From NCBI RefSeq assembly GCF_009930815.1, contig NZ_CP022222.1:4320501-4384500 (forward strand): a stretch of 64,000 bases of DNA, written 5' to 3'. The notes beneath the pieces are model-generated. The model ran no database searches, was not told the DNA's origin, and saw only the letters and a program-made list of their open reading frames with translations. Position 1 is the first letter of the stretch. Each line of letters opens with the position of its first letter. The DNA is from Bradyrhizobium sp. CCBAU 051011 (lineage in GTDB: Bacteria > Pseudomonadota > Alphaproteobacteria > Rhizobiales > Xanthobacteraceae). Of this stretch, positions 18,852-27,165 are shown one piece after another. Both the position numbers and the translations under genes were made by a program.

Positions 18852-19748
18852 TCACCGCCCACCGTCCATCTGCGAGACCATGAACTCGGTGAAGGCCTTC
18901 ACGCGTGGCGTCCGGTGACGGCCGGACACCGTGACGACGTGAACCGGAAACGGCTCGCTCAGATGGGTATCCATCAATAGCGGCACCAGCGCGCCCTCCT
19001 GTAACGCGCGCGCGACCACGAAATCCGCCAGCCTTGCAACGCCGAGCCCCGCCACCGCCGCATCGAGCAGCAGATCGGCATTGTCGCTTGTAAGGGTGCC
19101 GGAGATGGCAAGCCGGTTGATACCTTCGCTGGTGTGGAACGGCCATTGGTTGAACTGCCCAAAGCCGGTCAGCGTCAGGCAATTGTGCTGCAACAGATCG
19201 GCGGGCACGCGCGGCGAGCCGTATTTCCTGAGATAATGCGGGCTGGCGCAGATCAGACGTCTGGCGTCGTGAAGCTTGCGCGCCACGAGGGTCGAGTCGC
19301 CGAGCCATCCGGAGCGGATGGCGATATCCACCTGTTCGGCAACGAGATCGATTTGCCGGTCCGAAACCAGCAGCTCGACGGTGATATCAGGATAGCGGGC
19401 GAGGAAGAGCGGCAGCGCGGGACCGAGGATCTGCTTGGCGTAGGTCGTTCCGACGCTGATCCGCAAATGACCGCGCGGCGCCTGGCTTGCCGCCGTGACC
19501 TCGGCTTCTGCGGCTTCGATCGATGCGAGGATCTCGCGGCTGCGGGCGACGAACAGCTCCCCCTCGGCGGTCAAAACCAGACGGCGCGTGGTGCGCGTCA
19601 GCAGGCGGACGCCGAGCCGGCCCTCAATCCGGGTCACCATCTTGGACAGCGCAGAAGGCGTGATTCCGAGATCGCCGGCCGCCGCGACGAAGCTGCCGCG
19701 TTCGATCACCCGCACAAAGGCATTCATTTCATCGGAGGTGCTATTCAT
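18852..19748 (-). CDS. LysR-family transcriptional regulator
   Basis: DNA-binding regulator of 298 residues with an N-terminal winged HTH (residues 1-60: AFVRVIERGSFVAAAGDLGI, SALSKMVTRIEGRLGVRLL) and a periplasmic-binding-like effector domain (about 90-290, LRISVGTTYAKQILGPALP). The sequence belongs to the DsdC/CrgA-like LysR group. It is divergent from the small gene at 19812, with a dyad in the 63-base gap that it probably binds. The inducer is unknown. Confidence 0.93.
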   Translation of the reverse strand: MNSTSDEMNAFVRVIERGSFVAAAGDLGITPSALSKMVTRIEGRLGVRLLTRTTRRLVLTAEGELFVARSREILASIEAAEAEVTAASQAPRGHLRISVGTTYAKQILGPALPLFLARYPDITVELLVSDRQIDLVAEQVDIAIRSGWLGDSTLVARKLHDARRLICASPHYLRKYGSPRVPADLLQHNCLTLTGFGQFNQWPFHTSEGINRLAISGTLTSDNADLLLDAAVAGLGVARLADFVVARALQEGALVPLLMDTHLSEPFPVHVVTVSGRHRTPRVKAFTEFMVSQMDGGR

Positions 19749-19754
19749 GAATTC

Positions 19755-19775
19755 ATTTCACGAATGAAGTGAAAT
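19755..19775. promoter_or_regulatory. dyad ATTTCAC-N7-GTGAAAT, candidate LysR operator
   Basis: A perfect inverted repeat of 7-base arms lies 6 bases upstream of the LysR start, within the 63-base divergent gap. A second overlapping dyad TTCAT/ATGAA is at 19752-19768. This is the position expected for autoregulation of a LysR gene. Confidence 0.6.
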
Positions 19776-19811
19776 TGTAAAATATTATCAACTTCATGGA
19801 AAGGAATAAAT

Positions 19812-20081
19812 TTGAGCGATCGGATCATGGAGATCGAACAAATGTCAGCACAAGAGATTTGGAGCGGCGGCTCAAGGTGGCCCGGCAGCGGCGATGCCGT
19901 GCTGCGCCATCCCAACGGCAGTATCGATATCCGGGCCTATGCTGCGATCGCGCATCGCCAGCGCGCTGCGGCGCTGACGTCTTTGCTCTCGTCCGCCGTT
20001 CGGCCAATACGCGATGTCTGGGCTGCCATCACGGTGCGCCGTGTGCATCGACGAGCCGCCACCGGGAAACCCTGCGGCTGA
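19812..20081 (+). CDS. small conserved-looking protein divergent from LysR, DUF1127/YjiS-like in character
   Basis: An 89-codon frame beginning with TTG (AAGGA lies about 6 bases upstream) or with ATG at 19827. The segment IDIRAYAAIAHRQRAAALTS followed by a basic C-terminus (VRRVHRRAA) resembles the small Arg-rich YjiS-like proteins of rhizobia. It is the only candidate target of the divergent LysR gene. Coding is supported by position and the binding site; the family assignment is weak. Confidence 0.5.
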   Translation: MSDRIMEIEQMSAQEIWSGGSRWPGSGDAVLRHPNGSIDIRAYAAIAHRQRAAALTSLLSSAVRPIRDVWAAITVRRVHRRAATGKPCG

Positions 20082-20149
20082 TGTCGGGAGACGGGCGGCG
20101 CGGGGCGCCGTTGCGCAGCTGCCGAAAATTCCGAACGTTCAGACCGATA

Positions 20150-20175
20150 TGCCGGCGTGCGATCTCACGCCGGCA
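20150..20175 (-). terminator. strong stem-loop after the acyl-CoA ligase gene
   Basis: A perfect 10-bp stem (TGCCGGCGTG / CACGCCGGCA) with a 6-base loop lies 40 bases beyond the stop of the ligase gene. It lacks a U-tract. Confidence 0.65.
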
Positions 20176-20214
20176 GCATGTTCGAGTCCTTCCCGGCACG
20201 GGAGGAAATTTGCA

Positions 20215-21843
20215 TCACGCCGCCGCGTTCGGGAAGCGGTAGCTCTTGAACTGCTCGCGCAGCGCCGTCTTCAGGATCTTGCCGGTCGCGGTGTGCGGAA
20301 TGCCTTCGACGAAAGCGACGTCATCGGGCATCCACCATTTGGCGATCTTGCCATCCATGAATTTCAGGATGTCCTCGCGGCTCGCCTGCTGGCCTTGCTT
20401 GAGCTGGACGATCAGGAGCGGACGCTCGTCCCATTTGGGATGATAGACGCCGATCACGGCGGCTTCTGCGACCGCCGGATGGCCGACCGCCAGGTTTTCC
20501 AGGTCGATCGATGAGATCCATTCGCCGCCGGACTTGATGACGTCCTTGGAGCGGTCGGTGATCCGCATATAGCCGTGCTCGTCGATGGTCGCGACGTCGC
20601 CGGTGTCGAAGAAGCCTTCCTCGTCGAGGATGTCGGTGTCGATCTTGAAATAGGCCTTGGCGACCGCGGGGCCGGCGACCTTGAGGCGGCCGAAAGTCTT
20701 GCCGTCCCACGGCAGTTCCTTGCCGGCATCGTCGGTGATCTTCATCTCGACGCCGAACGGCGGATAGCCTTGCGTCTGCAGGATGTCGAGCCGCTCCTCG
20801 CCGCTGAGTTCGGCGAACGGCGGCTTGAGCGCGGCAACCGTGCCGATCGGGCTCATCTCGGTCATGCCCCAGGCGTGGCGAACGCGAACGCCCATGTCGA
20901 CGAACGACTTGATCATCGAGCGCGGCATCGCCGAGCCGCCGCACACCACGCTCTTGAGGTGCGGCAGTTTCAGATTGCCGGCGGCCATATGATTGAGCAG
21001 CATCAGCCACACCGTCGGCACGCCGGCGGTGTGCGTGACCTTCTCGGTGTCGAGAAGCTCATAGACCGAAGCGCCGTCCAGCTTGGGGCCCGGCATCACG
21101 AGCTTGGTGCCCATCGACGGTGCGGAGAATGCGATGCCCCAGCTATTGGCATGGAACAACGGCACCACCGGCAGCATTGTCTCGGCGGCGCTTGTGCCGA
21201 GGGCATCGACATTGTTGGCCATCAGCCCGTGCAATACGTTCGACCGGTGCGAATACAACACGCCCTTCGGATCGCCCGTGGTGCCCGAGGTGTAGCACAT
21301 CGCGGCCGCGGTATTTTCGTCAAAGTCCTTCCAGGCGAACTTGCCGTCGACCGCGCCGATCCAGTCCTCGTAGGCGACTGCGTTCTTCAGCGTGGTCTGT
21401 GGCATGTGCGCCTTGTCGGTCAGCACGACGTAGCGCTCGACGCTCGGCAGGTTGTCGGCGAGCTTCTCCAGAATCGGCACGAAGGTGATGTCGGTCATCA
21501 CCACGCGGTCCTGCGCGTGGTTGATGATCCAGGCGATCTGGTCGGGAAACAGCCGCGGGTTGACGGTGTGGCAGATAGCGCCGATTCCCATGATGCCGTA
21601 CCAGCATTCGAGATGGCGCCAGGTATTCCAGGCGATGGTGGCGACGCGGTCACCGAGCTTGATGCCGTCGCGGTCGAGCCGTTGCGATACTTTCAGCGCG
21701 CGTGCATGAATTTCGGCGTAATTGGTGCGATGAATGGGACCTTCGACCGACCGCGTGACGACCTCTTGCGTACCGTGATACTTCGCCGCGTGTTCGATAA
21801 TCCGGTGGCAAAGCAAAGGCCAGTCTTGCATCAATCCGAGCAT
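20215..21843 (-). CDS. acyl-CoA ligase of the AMP-binding family (medium/long-chain or DmdB-like)
   Basis: Adenylate-forming ligase of 542 residues that activates a carboxylic acid with ATP and CoA. The nucleotide loop reads [18 protein letters not shown] (about 184-201), the A5-like motif [10 protein letters not shown] and the STGD-type motif FFDTGDVA follow, and the C-terminal lysine lies in [13 protein letters not shown]. It aligns in style with fatty-acyl-CoA synthetases of the AlkK/DmdB group. ATG 21843 has GGAGGG 8 bases upstream; a GTG two codons earlier is too close to it. The substrate chain length cannot be read. Confidence 0.92.
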   Translation of the reverse strand: MLGLMQDWPLLCHRIIEHAAKYHGTQEVVTRSVEGPIHRTNYAEIHARALKVSQRLDRDGIKLGDRVATIAWNTWRHLECWYGIMGIGAICHTVNPRLFPDQIAWIINHAQDRVVMTDITFVPILEKLADNLPSVERYVVLTDKAHMPQTTLKNAVAYEDWIGAVDGKFAWKDFDENTAAAMCYTSGTTGDPKGVLYSHRSNVLHGLMANNVDALGTSAAETMLPVVPLFHANSWGIAFSAPSMGTKLVMPGPKLDGASVYELLDTEKVTHTAGVPTVWLMLLNHMAAGNLKLPHLKSVVCGGSAMPRSMIKSFVDMGVRVRHAWGMTEMSPIGTVAALKPPFAELSGEERLDILQTQGYPPFGVEMKITDDAGKELPWDGKTFGRLKVAGPAVAKAYFKIDTDILDEEGFFDTGDVATIDEHGYMRITDRSKDVIKSGGEWISSIDLENLAVGHPAVAEAAVIGVYHPKWDERPLLIVQLKQGQQASREDILKFMDGKIAKWWMPDDVAFVEGIPHTATGKILKTALREQFKSYRFPNAAA

Positions 21844-21929
21844 ACGCACGTCCCTCCGATGGTATTGTTTGTTGCCGCACGATCCGCCGATGATACGGCC
21901 AGATCGGTGGGTGGGTTCATGGAATTGAC

Positions 21930-23057
21930 ATGAACTTTACCGCGCGTAAAGCAAGCCGAAAATGGGCTATTGGCGCCTTTGGCCGCAGTGGAGCGGTAAT
22001 GGTTACCGTTGCCGTGGCGGCGCTCCTGCTTGGCATGCCAAGCGAACCGGCGCAGGCCAGGAAAGCATCCCGTACGGTGTGGGACGATCTGTTCAGGGTG
22101 CCCCCGTCAAAACCGCGGGCGACGGCGCACCGCGGGGCAGCCGTGCCCTTGCCGAAGCCGCGTCCGGCCGATGCGCCGTCGGCCGAGCGTGACAAGCCGG
22201 ACAAGGAGCAGCAGGCGTCTCCGCCGAACGGCAAGTCCGGCGAGCAGGCCGCGCCCGCGCCACAGCCGACGCCACAGCCGTCCGCGTGCCGGCTGGCGCT
22301 GACCGACGCCGTCGCGATTGCCCCCAGCATCCCCGACATTCGGGGCGCCGGCGGCTGCGGGGGCGAGGATCTGGTGCGGCTGGAGGCGATCGTGCTGCCG
22401 GACAGCCGGCGGGTCTCGGTGAAGCCGGCGGCGATCCTGCGCTGTACCATGGCCTCCGCACTGGTCGACTGGATCCGCAAAGACATCGCGCCGCTGACGG
22501 AGCGTCTGGGTAGCGCGATCTCCGATATCGATAATTTCGATTCGTTCGAGTGCCGCGGCCGCAACCGCATTGTCGGCGCCAAACTCTCCGAACATGGCCG
22601 CGCCAACGCGCTCGACGTGCGCGGCTTCAAGCTCGCCGATGGCACCTTCATATCGCTGACCGACCGCACCGTGCCGCGGGGATTGCGCGAGACCGTGCTG
22701 CACTCCGCCTGCACGCGATTCTCGACCGTGCTCGGCCCGGGCTCGGACTGGTACCATGAGGACCATATCCATCTCGATCTGATGGAACGGCGCGGCAATT
22801 ACCGGATCTGCCAGTGGGACGTCTGGGAGCCGCTGCCGCAGAAAGCGCCGCTATTGCCGGCCGAGCGGCCCGAGGAAGCGCCGCCGCGCGAGGTCGCCGA
22901 AGGCGCCAAACCGCATGCTGGCAAATCGGATGCCGGCAAGTCCGATGCTAGCAAGTCCGATGCTGAAAAATCCGACGCCGAGAAGCCGGATGAGGCCGAG
23001 CCGCCGCGCCAGGAGAAGCCTGCAACGAAAAAGCGCCGGCAAAACCGGCGCTCTTGA
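21930..23057 (+). CDS. extensin-like C-terminal-domain protein (putative cell-wall hydrolase)
   Basis: An exported 375-residue protein. Residues 1-38 form a signal peptide or membrane anchor (GAVMVTVAVAALLLGMPSEP), then comes a Pro/Lys-rich linker (about 50-115), then an extensin-like C domain (about 117-300) with ALTDAVAIAPSIPDIRGAGG and CRGRNRIVGAKLSEHGRANA near the catalytic-like His and Asp, and SDWYHEDHIHLDL near its end. This domain resembles VanY/LAS-type peptidases. The last 75 residues include five copies of a xKSDA pentapeptide. It neighbours an L,D-transpeptidase, which supports a peptidoglycan role. Confidence 0.88.
   Translation: MNFTARKASRKWAIGAFGRSGAVMVTVAVAALLLGMPSEPAQARKASRTVWDDLFRVPPSKPRATAHRGAAVPLPKPRPADAPSAERDKPDKEQQASPPNGKSGEQAAPAPQPTPQPSACRLALTDAVAIAPSIPDIRGAGGCGGEDLVRLEAIVLPDSRRVSVKPAAILRCTMASALVDWIRKDIAPLTERLGSAISDIDNFDSFECRGRNRIVGAKLSEHGRANALDVRGFKLADGTFISLTDRTVPRGLRETVLHSACTRFSTVLGPGSDWYHEDHIHLDLMERRGNYRICQWDVWEPLPQKAPLLPAERPEEAPPREVAEGAKPHAGKSDAGKSDASKSDAEKSDAEKPDEAEPPRQEKPATKKRRQNRRS
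22920..22991 (+). repeat. tandem 15-base repeat encoding xKSDA units
   Basis: Five consecutive 15-base units encode GKSDA, GKSDA, SKSDA, EKSDA and EKPDE inside the C-terminus of the extensin-like gene. The units diverge at third positions, so the repeat is old or under coding selection. Confidence 0.85.
23032..23052 (+). terminator. stem-loop overlapping the 3' end of the extensin-like gene
   Basis: A perfect 8-bp stem (AGCGCCGG / CCGGCGCT) with loop CAAAA lies inside the last codons and is followed by CTT. It lies between convergent genes and may serve both strands. Confidence 0.6.
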
Positions 23058-23081
23058 TCCGCGACTGCTGACGATGCCGGC

Positions 23082-23771
23082 TTATTGCGGCATCGGGCCG
23101 CTGGTGCCGCCACCCTGCAGCGCCATCTTGGAATTGTATGGCGAGTCACCCTGCTTGGGGTCGAGCACGACAACCACCGTACCGGCCTTCACACGGCTGT
23201 AGAGGTCGATGACGTCCTCGTTGGTCATGCGTATGCAGCCCGAGGAGATCGAGGCGCCGATATATTCCGGCTGGTTGGTGCCGTGGATGCGGAACAGCGT
23301 GTCGCGGTTGCCCTGGTAAAGGTAGAGCGCGCGGGCGCCGAGCGGATTGTCGACGCCGCCGGGCACCGAGGCAGGCAGGCCTTCGATGCGTTTGTGAATG
23401 TCGGCGGTCGGTGTCCATTTCGGCCATTCGGCCATGTTACCGACCTTGGCGATGCCGGAGAACGCGAGCGCTTCCTCACCGACGGTGACGCCGTAGCGGA
23501 TCGCCTTGCCGCCGTCCTGGACCAGATAGAGGTAGTGGTTATCGGAATCCACGACGATGGTGCCGGGAAGTTCCTTGCGGTGATAATCCACAATGGCGCG
23601 GCGGAACGGCTCGGGCGGCGCCACGGCGGCATAGCGCGCCTTGGCAAGTTGCGCCTTGTCATTCGGCTTGAGGGTGGCTTCAGGGGCGGCCTGATAGGTG
23701 GTTGCCGGCATGCAACCAGACAACGCAAGGCCAGCGGCAAGCAGCCCCAGGATTACTTTCAGCGACGACAT
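23082..23771 (-). CDS. L,D-transpeptidase (YkuD) lipoprotein
   Basis: Periplasmic peptidoglycan cross-linking or lipoprotein-attaching enzyme of 229 residues. A lipoprotein signal (VILGLLAAGLALSGC) ends in a lipobox Cys. The YkuD catalytic motif HGTNQPEYIGASISSGCIRM contains the nucleophile Cys179 and its upstream His. ATG 23771 is placed directly before the signal; the longer frame to 23885 adds no sensible sequence. It is convergent with the extensin-like gene and divergent from corA. Confidence 0.92.
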   Translation of the reverse strand: MSSLKVILGLLAAGLALSGCMPATTYQAAPEATLKPNDKAQLAKARYAAVAPPEPFRRAIVDYHRKELPGTIVVDSDNHYLYLVQDGGKAIRYGVTVGEEALAFSGIAKVGNMAEWPKWTPTADIHKRIEGLPASVPGGVDNPLGARALYLYQGNRDTLFRIHGTNQPEYIGASISSGCIRMTNEDVIDLYSRVKAGTVVVVLDPKQGDSPYNSKMALQGGGTSGPMPQ

Positions 23772-23973
23772 GGCACACTTCCAATCGAAAGTCTGGTGTT
23801 CGCGACGCCAATCCTGCGCCCCAAACGCGACGATTCCATTAATCCCATTATCGGCAATAAGCGGCAGATAAGCCAGCATTTGCACGGCCGTTCGGCGCTG
23901 CGGAAGGCCGGCTGTGGCTTTTGTGCCGCAAATTTTGCGAGTTCCGTCTGAATCCCGGGCAGGGGTGTTGCCG

Positions 23974-23991
23974 GCGGCCGATCACGGCCGC
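23974..23991 (+). promoter_or_regulatory. GC-rich hairpin upstream of corA
   Basis: A perfect 7-bp inverted repeat GCGGCCG / CGGCCGC with a 4-base loop lies about 200 bases before the corA start. Confidence 0.4.
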
Positions 23992-24040
23992 GTCAACGCC
24001 ATCTGGACGCCATAAGCGCCACTCCGCCGCCATAAATATG

Positions 24041-24063
24041 GACCGGCGGTTATTGTGCCGGTC
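24041..24063 (+). promoter_or_regulatory. second hairpin upstream of corA
   Basis: A perfect 7-bp inverted repeat GACCGGC / GCCGGTC with a 9-base loop lies about 125 bases before the corA start, after an AT-rich element (CATAAATATGG). A transcript from that element would start close to the hairpin. Confidence 0.4.
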
Positions 24064-24189
24064 ATGAAGCGCTTGCCAGAATCGGGTCTAGTGGCGCTGG
24101 GTAGCCATGGCGGAGCGAAACGGGTACCCGGTTCGCGTCAGAAAGCGCGTCAAAACAACAGGCTGCCGCCCCCCTTTCCGGAGTTGCTC

Positions 24190-25167
24190 ATGTTTTCGGT
24201 GTTTGTTCCCTCGGAATCCAGCCTGAAGAAGCACCCCGCGACGGACCCGGTGGCGTTGCCGGACAATGCGGTCTGGATCGATCTGGTCAAGCCGACGATG
24301 GAGGAGGACCGCGCGGTCGAGCGGCTGGCCGGGATCGCGGTGCCGACCCGGGAGGACATGCAGGAGATCGAGATTTCCAGCCGGCTCTATATCGAGAACG
24401 GCGCCCGCTACATGACGGCGACGCTGATGTGCCAGTCCGACACCGATGCGCCGAAGACCACAGCGGTGACCTTCATCCTGGCCGGTCACCGCCTGGTCAC
24501 CGTGCGCTACGATGAGCCGAAGCCGTTTGCCCTGGTCGAGCACAAGCTGGCGCGCTCATGCATGCCGGGGATATCGGGCGAGATGGTGCTGATGGAACTG
24601 CTCGACGCGGTGATCGACCGCTGCGCCGACATTCTGGAGCGCGCCGGCGCCGAGGTCGACCAGGTCTCGCACGACATCTTCGAGCCCGAAAGCGCGCGCC
24701 ATGGCCAGGCCAAGCGGTACTCGCAGATCCTGATCGCGATCGGGCGCAAGGGGGACCTGGTCTCGAAGATCCGGGAGAGCCTGGTCTCGATCGGCCGCGT
24801 CGTCACCTTCCTGTCGGCGGTGGTCGAAGGCGTCAAATGGTCCAAGGACATGCGCGAGCAGCTCAAGACCATGCAGCGCGACGTCGTTTCCCTGACCGAC
24901 CACGCCTCCTATCTCTCCAACAAGATCACCTTCACGCTCGATGCCATGCTCGGCGTCGTCAATCTCGAGCAGAACAACATCATCAAGCTGTTCTCGGTGA
25001 TGGCAGTGGTGCTGATGCCGCCGACCTTGATCGCCTCGGTTTACGGCATGAATTTCAAGGCGATGCCGGAACTCGAATGGCCGCACGGCTATCCGATGGC
25101 GGTGCTGATGATGCTCATGGCAGCAGTGCTGCCGTACTTGTTCTTCAGATGGAAGAAGTGGCTGTGA
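24190..25167 (+). CDS. corA: CorA-family magnesium/cobalt transporter
   Basis: Inner-membrane divalent-cation channel of 325 residues. The large cytoplasmic N-terminal domain (1-260) ends in two transmembrane helices (about 268-290 and 300-320), separated by the ion-selectivity motif YGMNF (GMN at 286-288), and the chain ends in a basic tail RWKKWL. GGAG lies about 8 bases before ATG 24190. It forms a homopentamer in the family. The upstream in-frame extension is rejected. Confidence 0.93.
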   Translation: MFSVFVPSESSLKKHPATDPVALPDNAVWIDLVKPTMEEDRAVERLAGIAVPTREDMQEIEISSRLYIENGARYMTATLMCQSDTDAPKTTAVTFILAGHRLVTVRYDEPKPFALVEHKLARSCMPGISGEMVLMELLDAVIDRCADILERAGAEVDQVSHDIFEPESARHGQAKRYSQILIAIGRKGDLVSKIRESLVSIGRVVTFLSAVVEGVKWSKDMREQLKTMQRDVVSLTDHASYLSNKITFTLDAMLGVVNLEQNNIIKLFSVMAVVLMPPTLIASVYGMNFKAMPELEWPHGYPMAVLMMLMAAVLPYLFFRWKKWL

Positions 25168-25214
25168 CGCAGCGGTTCCCTGCGGTTCCACACGTGCGAA
25201 GATCGGCTCAATCT

Positions 25215-25236
25215 CACCGCTAAAATTTGAGCGGTG
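25215..25236 (+). terminator. stem-loop after corA
   Basis: A perfect 7-bp stem CACCGCT / AGCGGTG with an 8-base loop lies 47 bases after the corA stop. Confidence 0.55.
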
Positions 25237-25296
25237 GGCTGAACGAATGGTCGAAACTTGTCTGCGATAAAGCGTCTCTCAAGCCGCGAGGATCCC

Positions 25297-25515
25297 ATGG
25301 TTGAGAAACTCATAATGTCGCCACGCAACGTCATCGATCTGGCGCGCTATCAGCAAGGCCGGAGCGTTGGCAAGGCGCAGACGTTCTCGACGCGGCTTTG
25401 CCGGCACTGCGGCGCGGCGCTGGCGGACGGCGAGAACGAAGACGAATGTTCGAGCACGTTCAATCTTGCAGCGGCTGCTCCACGCGCGGCGCAGCGCAAA
25501 TTTTACGCGGAGTGA
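25297..25515 (+). CDS. small protein with zinc-ribbon-like Cys motif
   Basis: A 72-residue protein that contains CRHCGAALADGENEDEC, three cysteines spaced like half of a zinc ribbon plus one more. GAGGA lies 6 bases before ATG 25297; a second ATG is at 25315. The N-terminal stretch VIDLARYQQGRSVGKAQ looks ordinary coding sequence. I do not recognise a family. It lies between corA and a cluster of repeats. Confidence 0.55.
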   Translation: MVEKLIMSPRNVIDLARYQQGRSVGKAQTFSTRLCRHCGAALADGENEDECSSTFNLAAAAPRAAQRKFYAE

Positions 25516-25536
25516 GCGTTGCTTCAGCAATCACCG

Positions 25537-25585
25537 ACCTCATCCTGAGGAGTGCGACGTTGCGCGCGTTCGAAGGATGAATGGC
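25537..25585. repeat. interspersed palindromic repeat, family E
   Basis: CCTCATCCTGAGGAGTGCGA, then a short centre, then CGAAGGATGAATGG. I recognise this pattern as a common rhizobial unit of the CCTCATCCTGAGGAG type. Only one copy is in the window. Confidence 0.6.
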
Positions 25586-25604
25586 ACGATCGTGTAGTGG
25601 AATC

Positions 25605-25694
25605 GTGGGGTGGGCGAGGGCGCACTTGCGCCGTGCTCACCATTTCAATCCGCTCACAGAAATGGTGGGCACGCTGCGCTTTGCCCACCCTACG
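25605..25694. repeat. interspersed palindromic repeat, family C
   Basis: GTGGGGTGGGCGAGGGCGCA, then a middle palindrome (CACCATTTC / GAAATGGTG), then TGCGCTTTGCCCACCCTAC. The arms are imperfect complements. It lies directly downstream of family E, so two different repeats are adjacent here. Confidence 0.75.
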
Positions 25695-25716
25695 AGATCT
25701 TGGATCACGTCACGGA

Positions 25717-26469
25717 CTAAACGTGCTGGCCGCCGTTGATGTGAATCTCGGCGCCGTTCACATACGAACTGGTTTCCGTGCACAGCACATAGATGATCTT
25801 CGCCACTTCGTCCGGCGTGCCGAGCCGATGCATCGGAATCTGCTGCTCGACGATCTTCTCGGTGCCCGGCGACAGGATCGAGGTGTCGATCTCGCCCGGC
25901 GCGATCGAGTTGACGCGGACGCCGACGCGGCCAAAGTCGGAGGCCATTTCCCGTGTGAGTGAAGCAAGTGCCGCCTTCGAGGTCGCATATGCAACGCCCG
26001 CGAACGGGTGCACGCGCGAGCCCGCGATCGAGGTGACGTTCACCACCGCGCCTCTGGCATGCTTCAATTCCTCGATCAGGCCGCGCGCCATCATGATCGG
26101 CGCAAAGAAGTTGACGCGAAAAACATGGCTCCAGGTTTCGATATCGGTGTCCATGGTGCCGAGCCGCCCGCCGTCCGGCGCCTTGGGCGAGATCGCGGCG
26201 TTGTTGACCAGCGCATGCAGCTCGTCGTTCTCCAGCCGCCTTCGGATCTCGGAGATCGCGCGCGTGGTGTCGGCGTGGTCGGCAAGGTCGACCTCGATGT
26301 GATCTTCCGGGCCTGCGCCCCACGGGCAGACTTCCGGAAAGGCGTGCCGCGAGCAGGTGATGACGCGCCAGCCGGCCGAGGAGAAGCGGATCGCGGTGGC
26401 GTGGCCGATGCCGCGGCTGGCACCGGTCAGAAGCAGCGTGCGCCGTGGCGCATTGGATGAAGCAGGCAT
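25717..26469 (-). CDS. short-chain dehydrogenase/reductase
   Basis: Classical SDR of 250 residues that uses NAD(P)(H) to oxidise or reduce a hydroxyl or carbonyl group. TGASRGIG (15-22) binds the cofactor, NNAA is at 89-92, and the catalytic residues are Ser147, Tyr161 and Lys165 (YATSK). It is followed on the same strand, 41 bases upstream, by pdxH, so the two may be cotranscribed. The substrate is unknown. Confidence 0.92.
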   Translation of the reverse strand: MPASSNAPRRTLLLTGASRGIGHATAIRFSSAGWRVITCSRHAFPEVCPWGAGPEDHIEVDLADHADTTRAISEIRRRLENDELHALVNNAAISPKAPDGGRLGTMDTDIETWSHVFRVNFFAPIMMARGLIEELKHARGAVVNVTSIAGSRVHPFAGVAYATSKAALASLTREMASDFGRVGVRVNSIAPGEIDTSILSPGTEKIVEQQIPMHRLGTPDEVAKIIYVLCTETSSYVNGAEIHINGGQHV

Positions 26470-26509
26470 ACAGGTCTTTCAACTTTGAACGTCGTCGCGT
26501 GCGTTGGCG

Positions 26510-27151
26510 TCAGGGATAGAGCCGCACCTTGCTCCAGGCTTGTGACGGCGCATCGCGGCGGAATTCGATGCGGTCGTGCAGGCGGAACGGGCGGTCGTGC
26601 CAGAATTCGAAGCGGGAAGGCGTAATGCGCCAGCCGCTCCAGCCCGGCGGGCGCGGCACGTCGCCGATCATGTACTTGGCGGCAACCAGCGCGATCGCCT
26701 GTTCGAAGGCAAAGCGGCTCTCCAGTGGCTGCGACTGCTTGCTGGCCCAGGCGCCGAGTTGCGCCTGCTTCGGCCGCGTGGCGAAATAGGCATCGGCCTC
26801 CTCATCCGTTACCGGCGACACGTTGCCGCGGATGCGCACCTGACGGCGCAGCGACTTCCAGTGAAATAGTAAAGCGGCCTTAGGATTTGCGGCGAGTTCG
26901 CGGCCTTTCTGACTGGCGATGTGGCTGTAGAACACGAAACCATCGGCATCATAGCCCTTCATCAGCACCATCCGGACATCGGGCAGCCCGTCCGCATCGA
27001 CGGTCGCCAGCGCCATCGCGTTGGGATCGTTCGGCTCGGACTTCACGGCTTCCGCAAACCACTCGGCGAACAGCGCAAACGGTTCCTCGGCTGCGGTAAA
27101 ATCACCCGATGTTAACGGTGTGGGGTGTTTGATGGAGGTCGTGTCCGTCAT
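26510..27151 (-). CDS. pdxH: pyridoxamine 5'-phosphate oxidase
   Basis: FMN enzyme of vitamin B6 salvage and synthesis that oxidises pyridoxamine or pyridoxine 5'-phosphate to pyridoxal 5'-phosphate. The 213 residues include [20 protein letters not shown] and [38 protein letters not shown], and the C-terminal WGGWRI-like [20 protein letters not shown] and HDRIEFRRD segments. ATG 27151 is the natural start; a longer frame to 27322 overlaps the divergent lipoprotein gene. Confidence 0.95.
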   Translation of the reverse strand: MTDTTSIKHPTPLTSGDFTAAEEPFALFAEWFAEAVKSEPNDPNAMALATVDADGLPDVRMVLMKGYDADGFVFYSHIASQKGRELAANPKAALLFHWKSLRRQVRIRGNVSPVTDEEADAYFATRPKQAQLGAWASKQSQPLESRFAFEQAIALVAAKYMIGDVPRPPGWSGWRITPSRFEFWHDRPFRLHDRIEFRRDAPSQAWSKVRLYP

Positions 27152-27165
27152 GTCAGGAGTCCCAG

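Larger units (their letters stand above)
23772..24189. other. divergent intergenic region with two hairpins
   Basis: These 418 bases hold the promoters of the L,D-transpeptidase and corA. The corA leader contains the stem-loops at 23974-23991 and 24041-24063. An in-frame upstream extension of corA exists but lacks CorA-like sequence. No other gene is apparent. Confidence 0.7.

Noticed and set aside
22910..22995. CRISPR-like array from regular 15-base repeats
   Set aside because: The units are coding, contiguous and without spacers, so they are a tandem peptide repeat.
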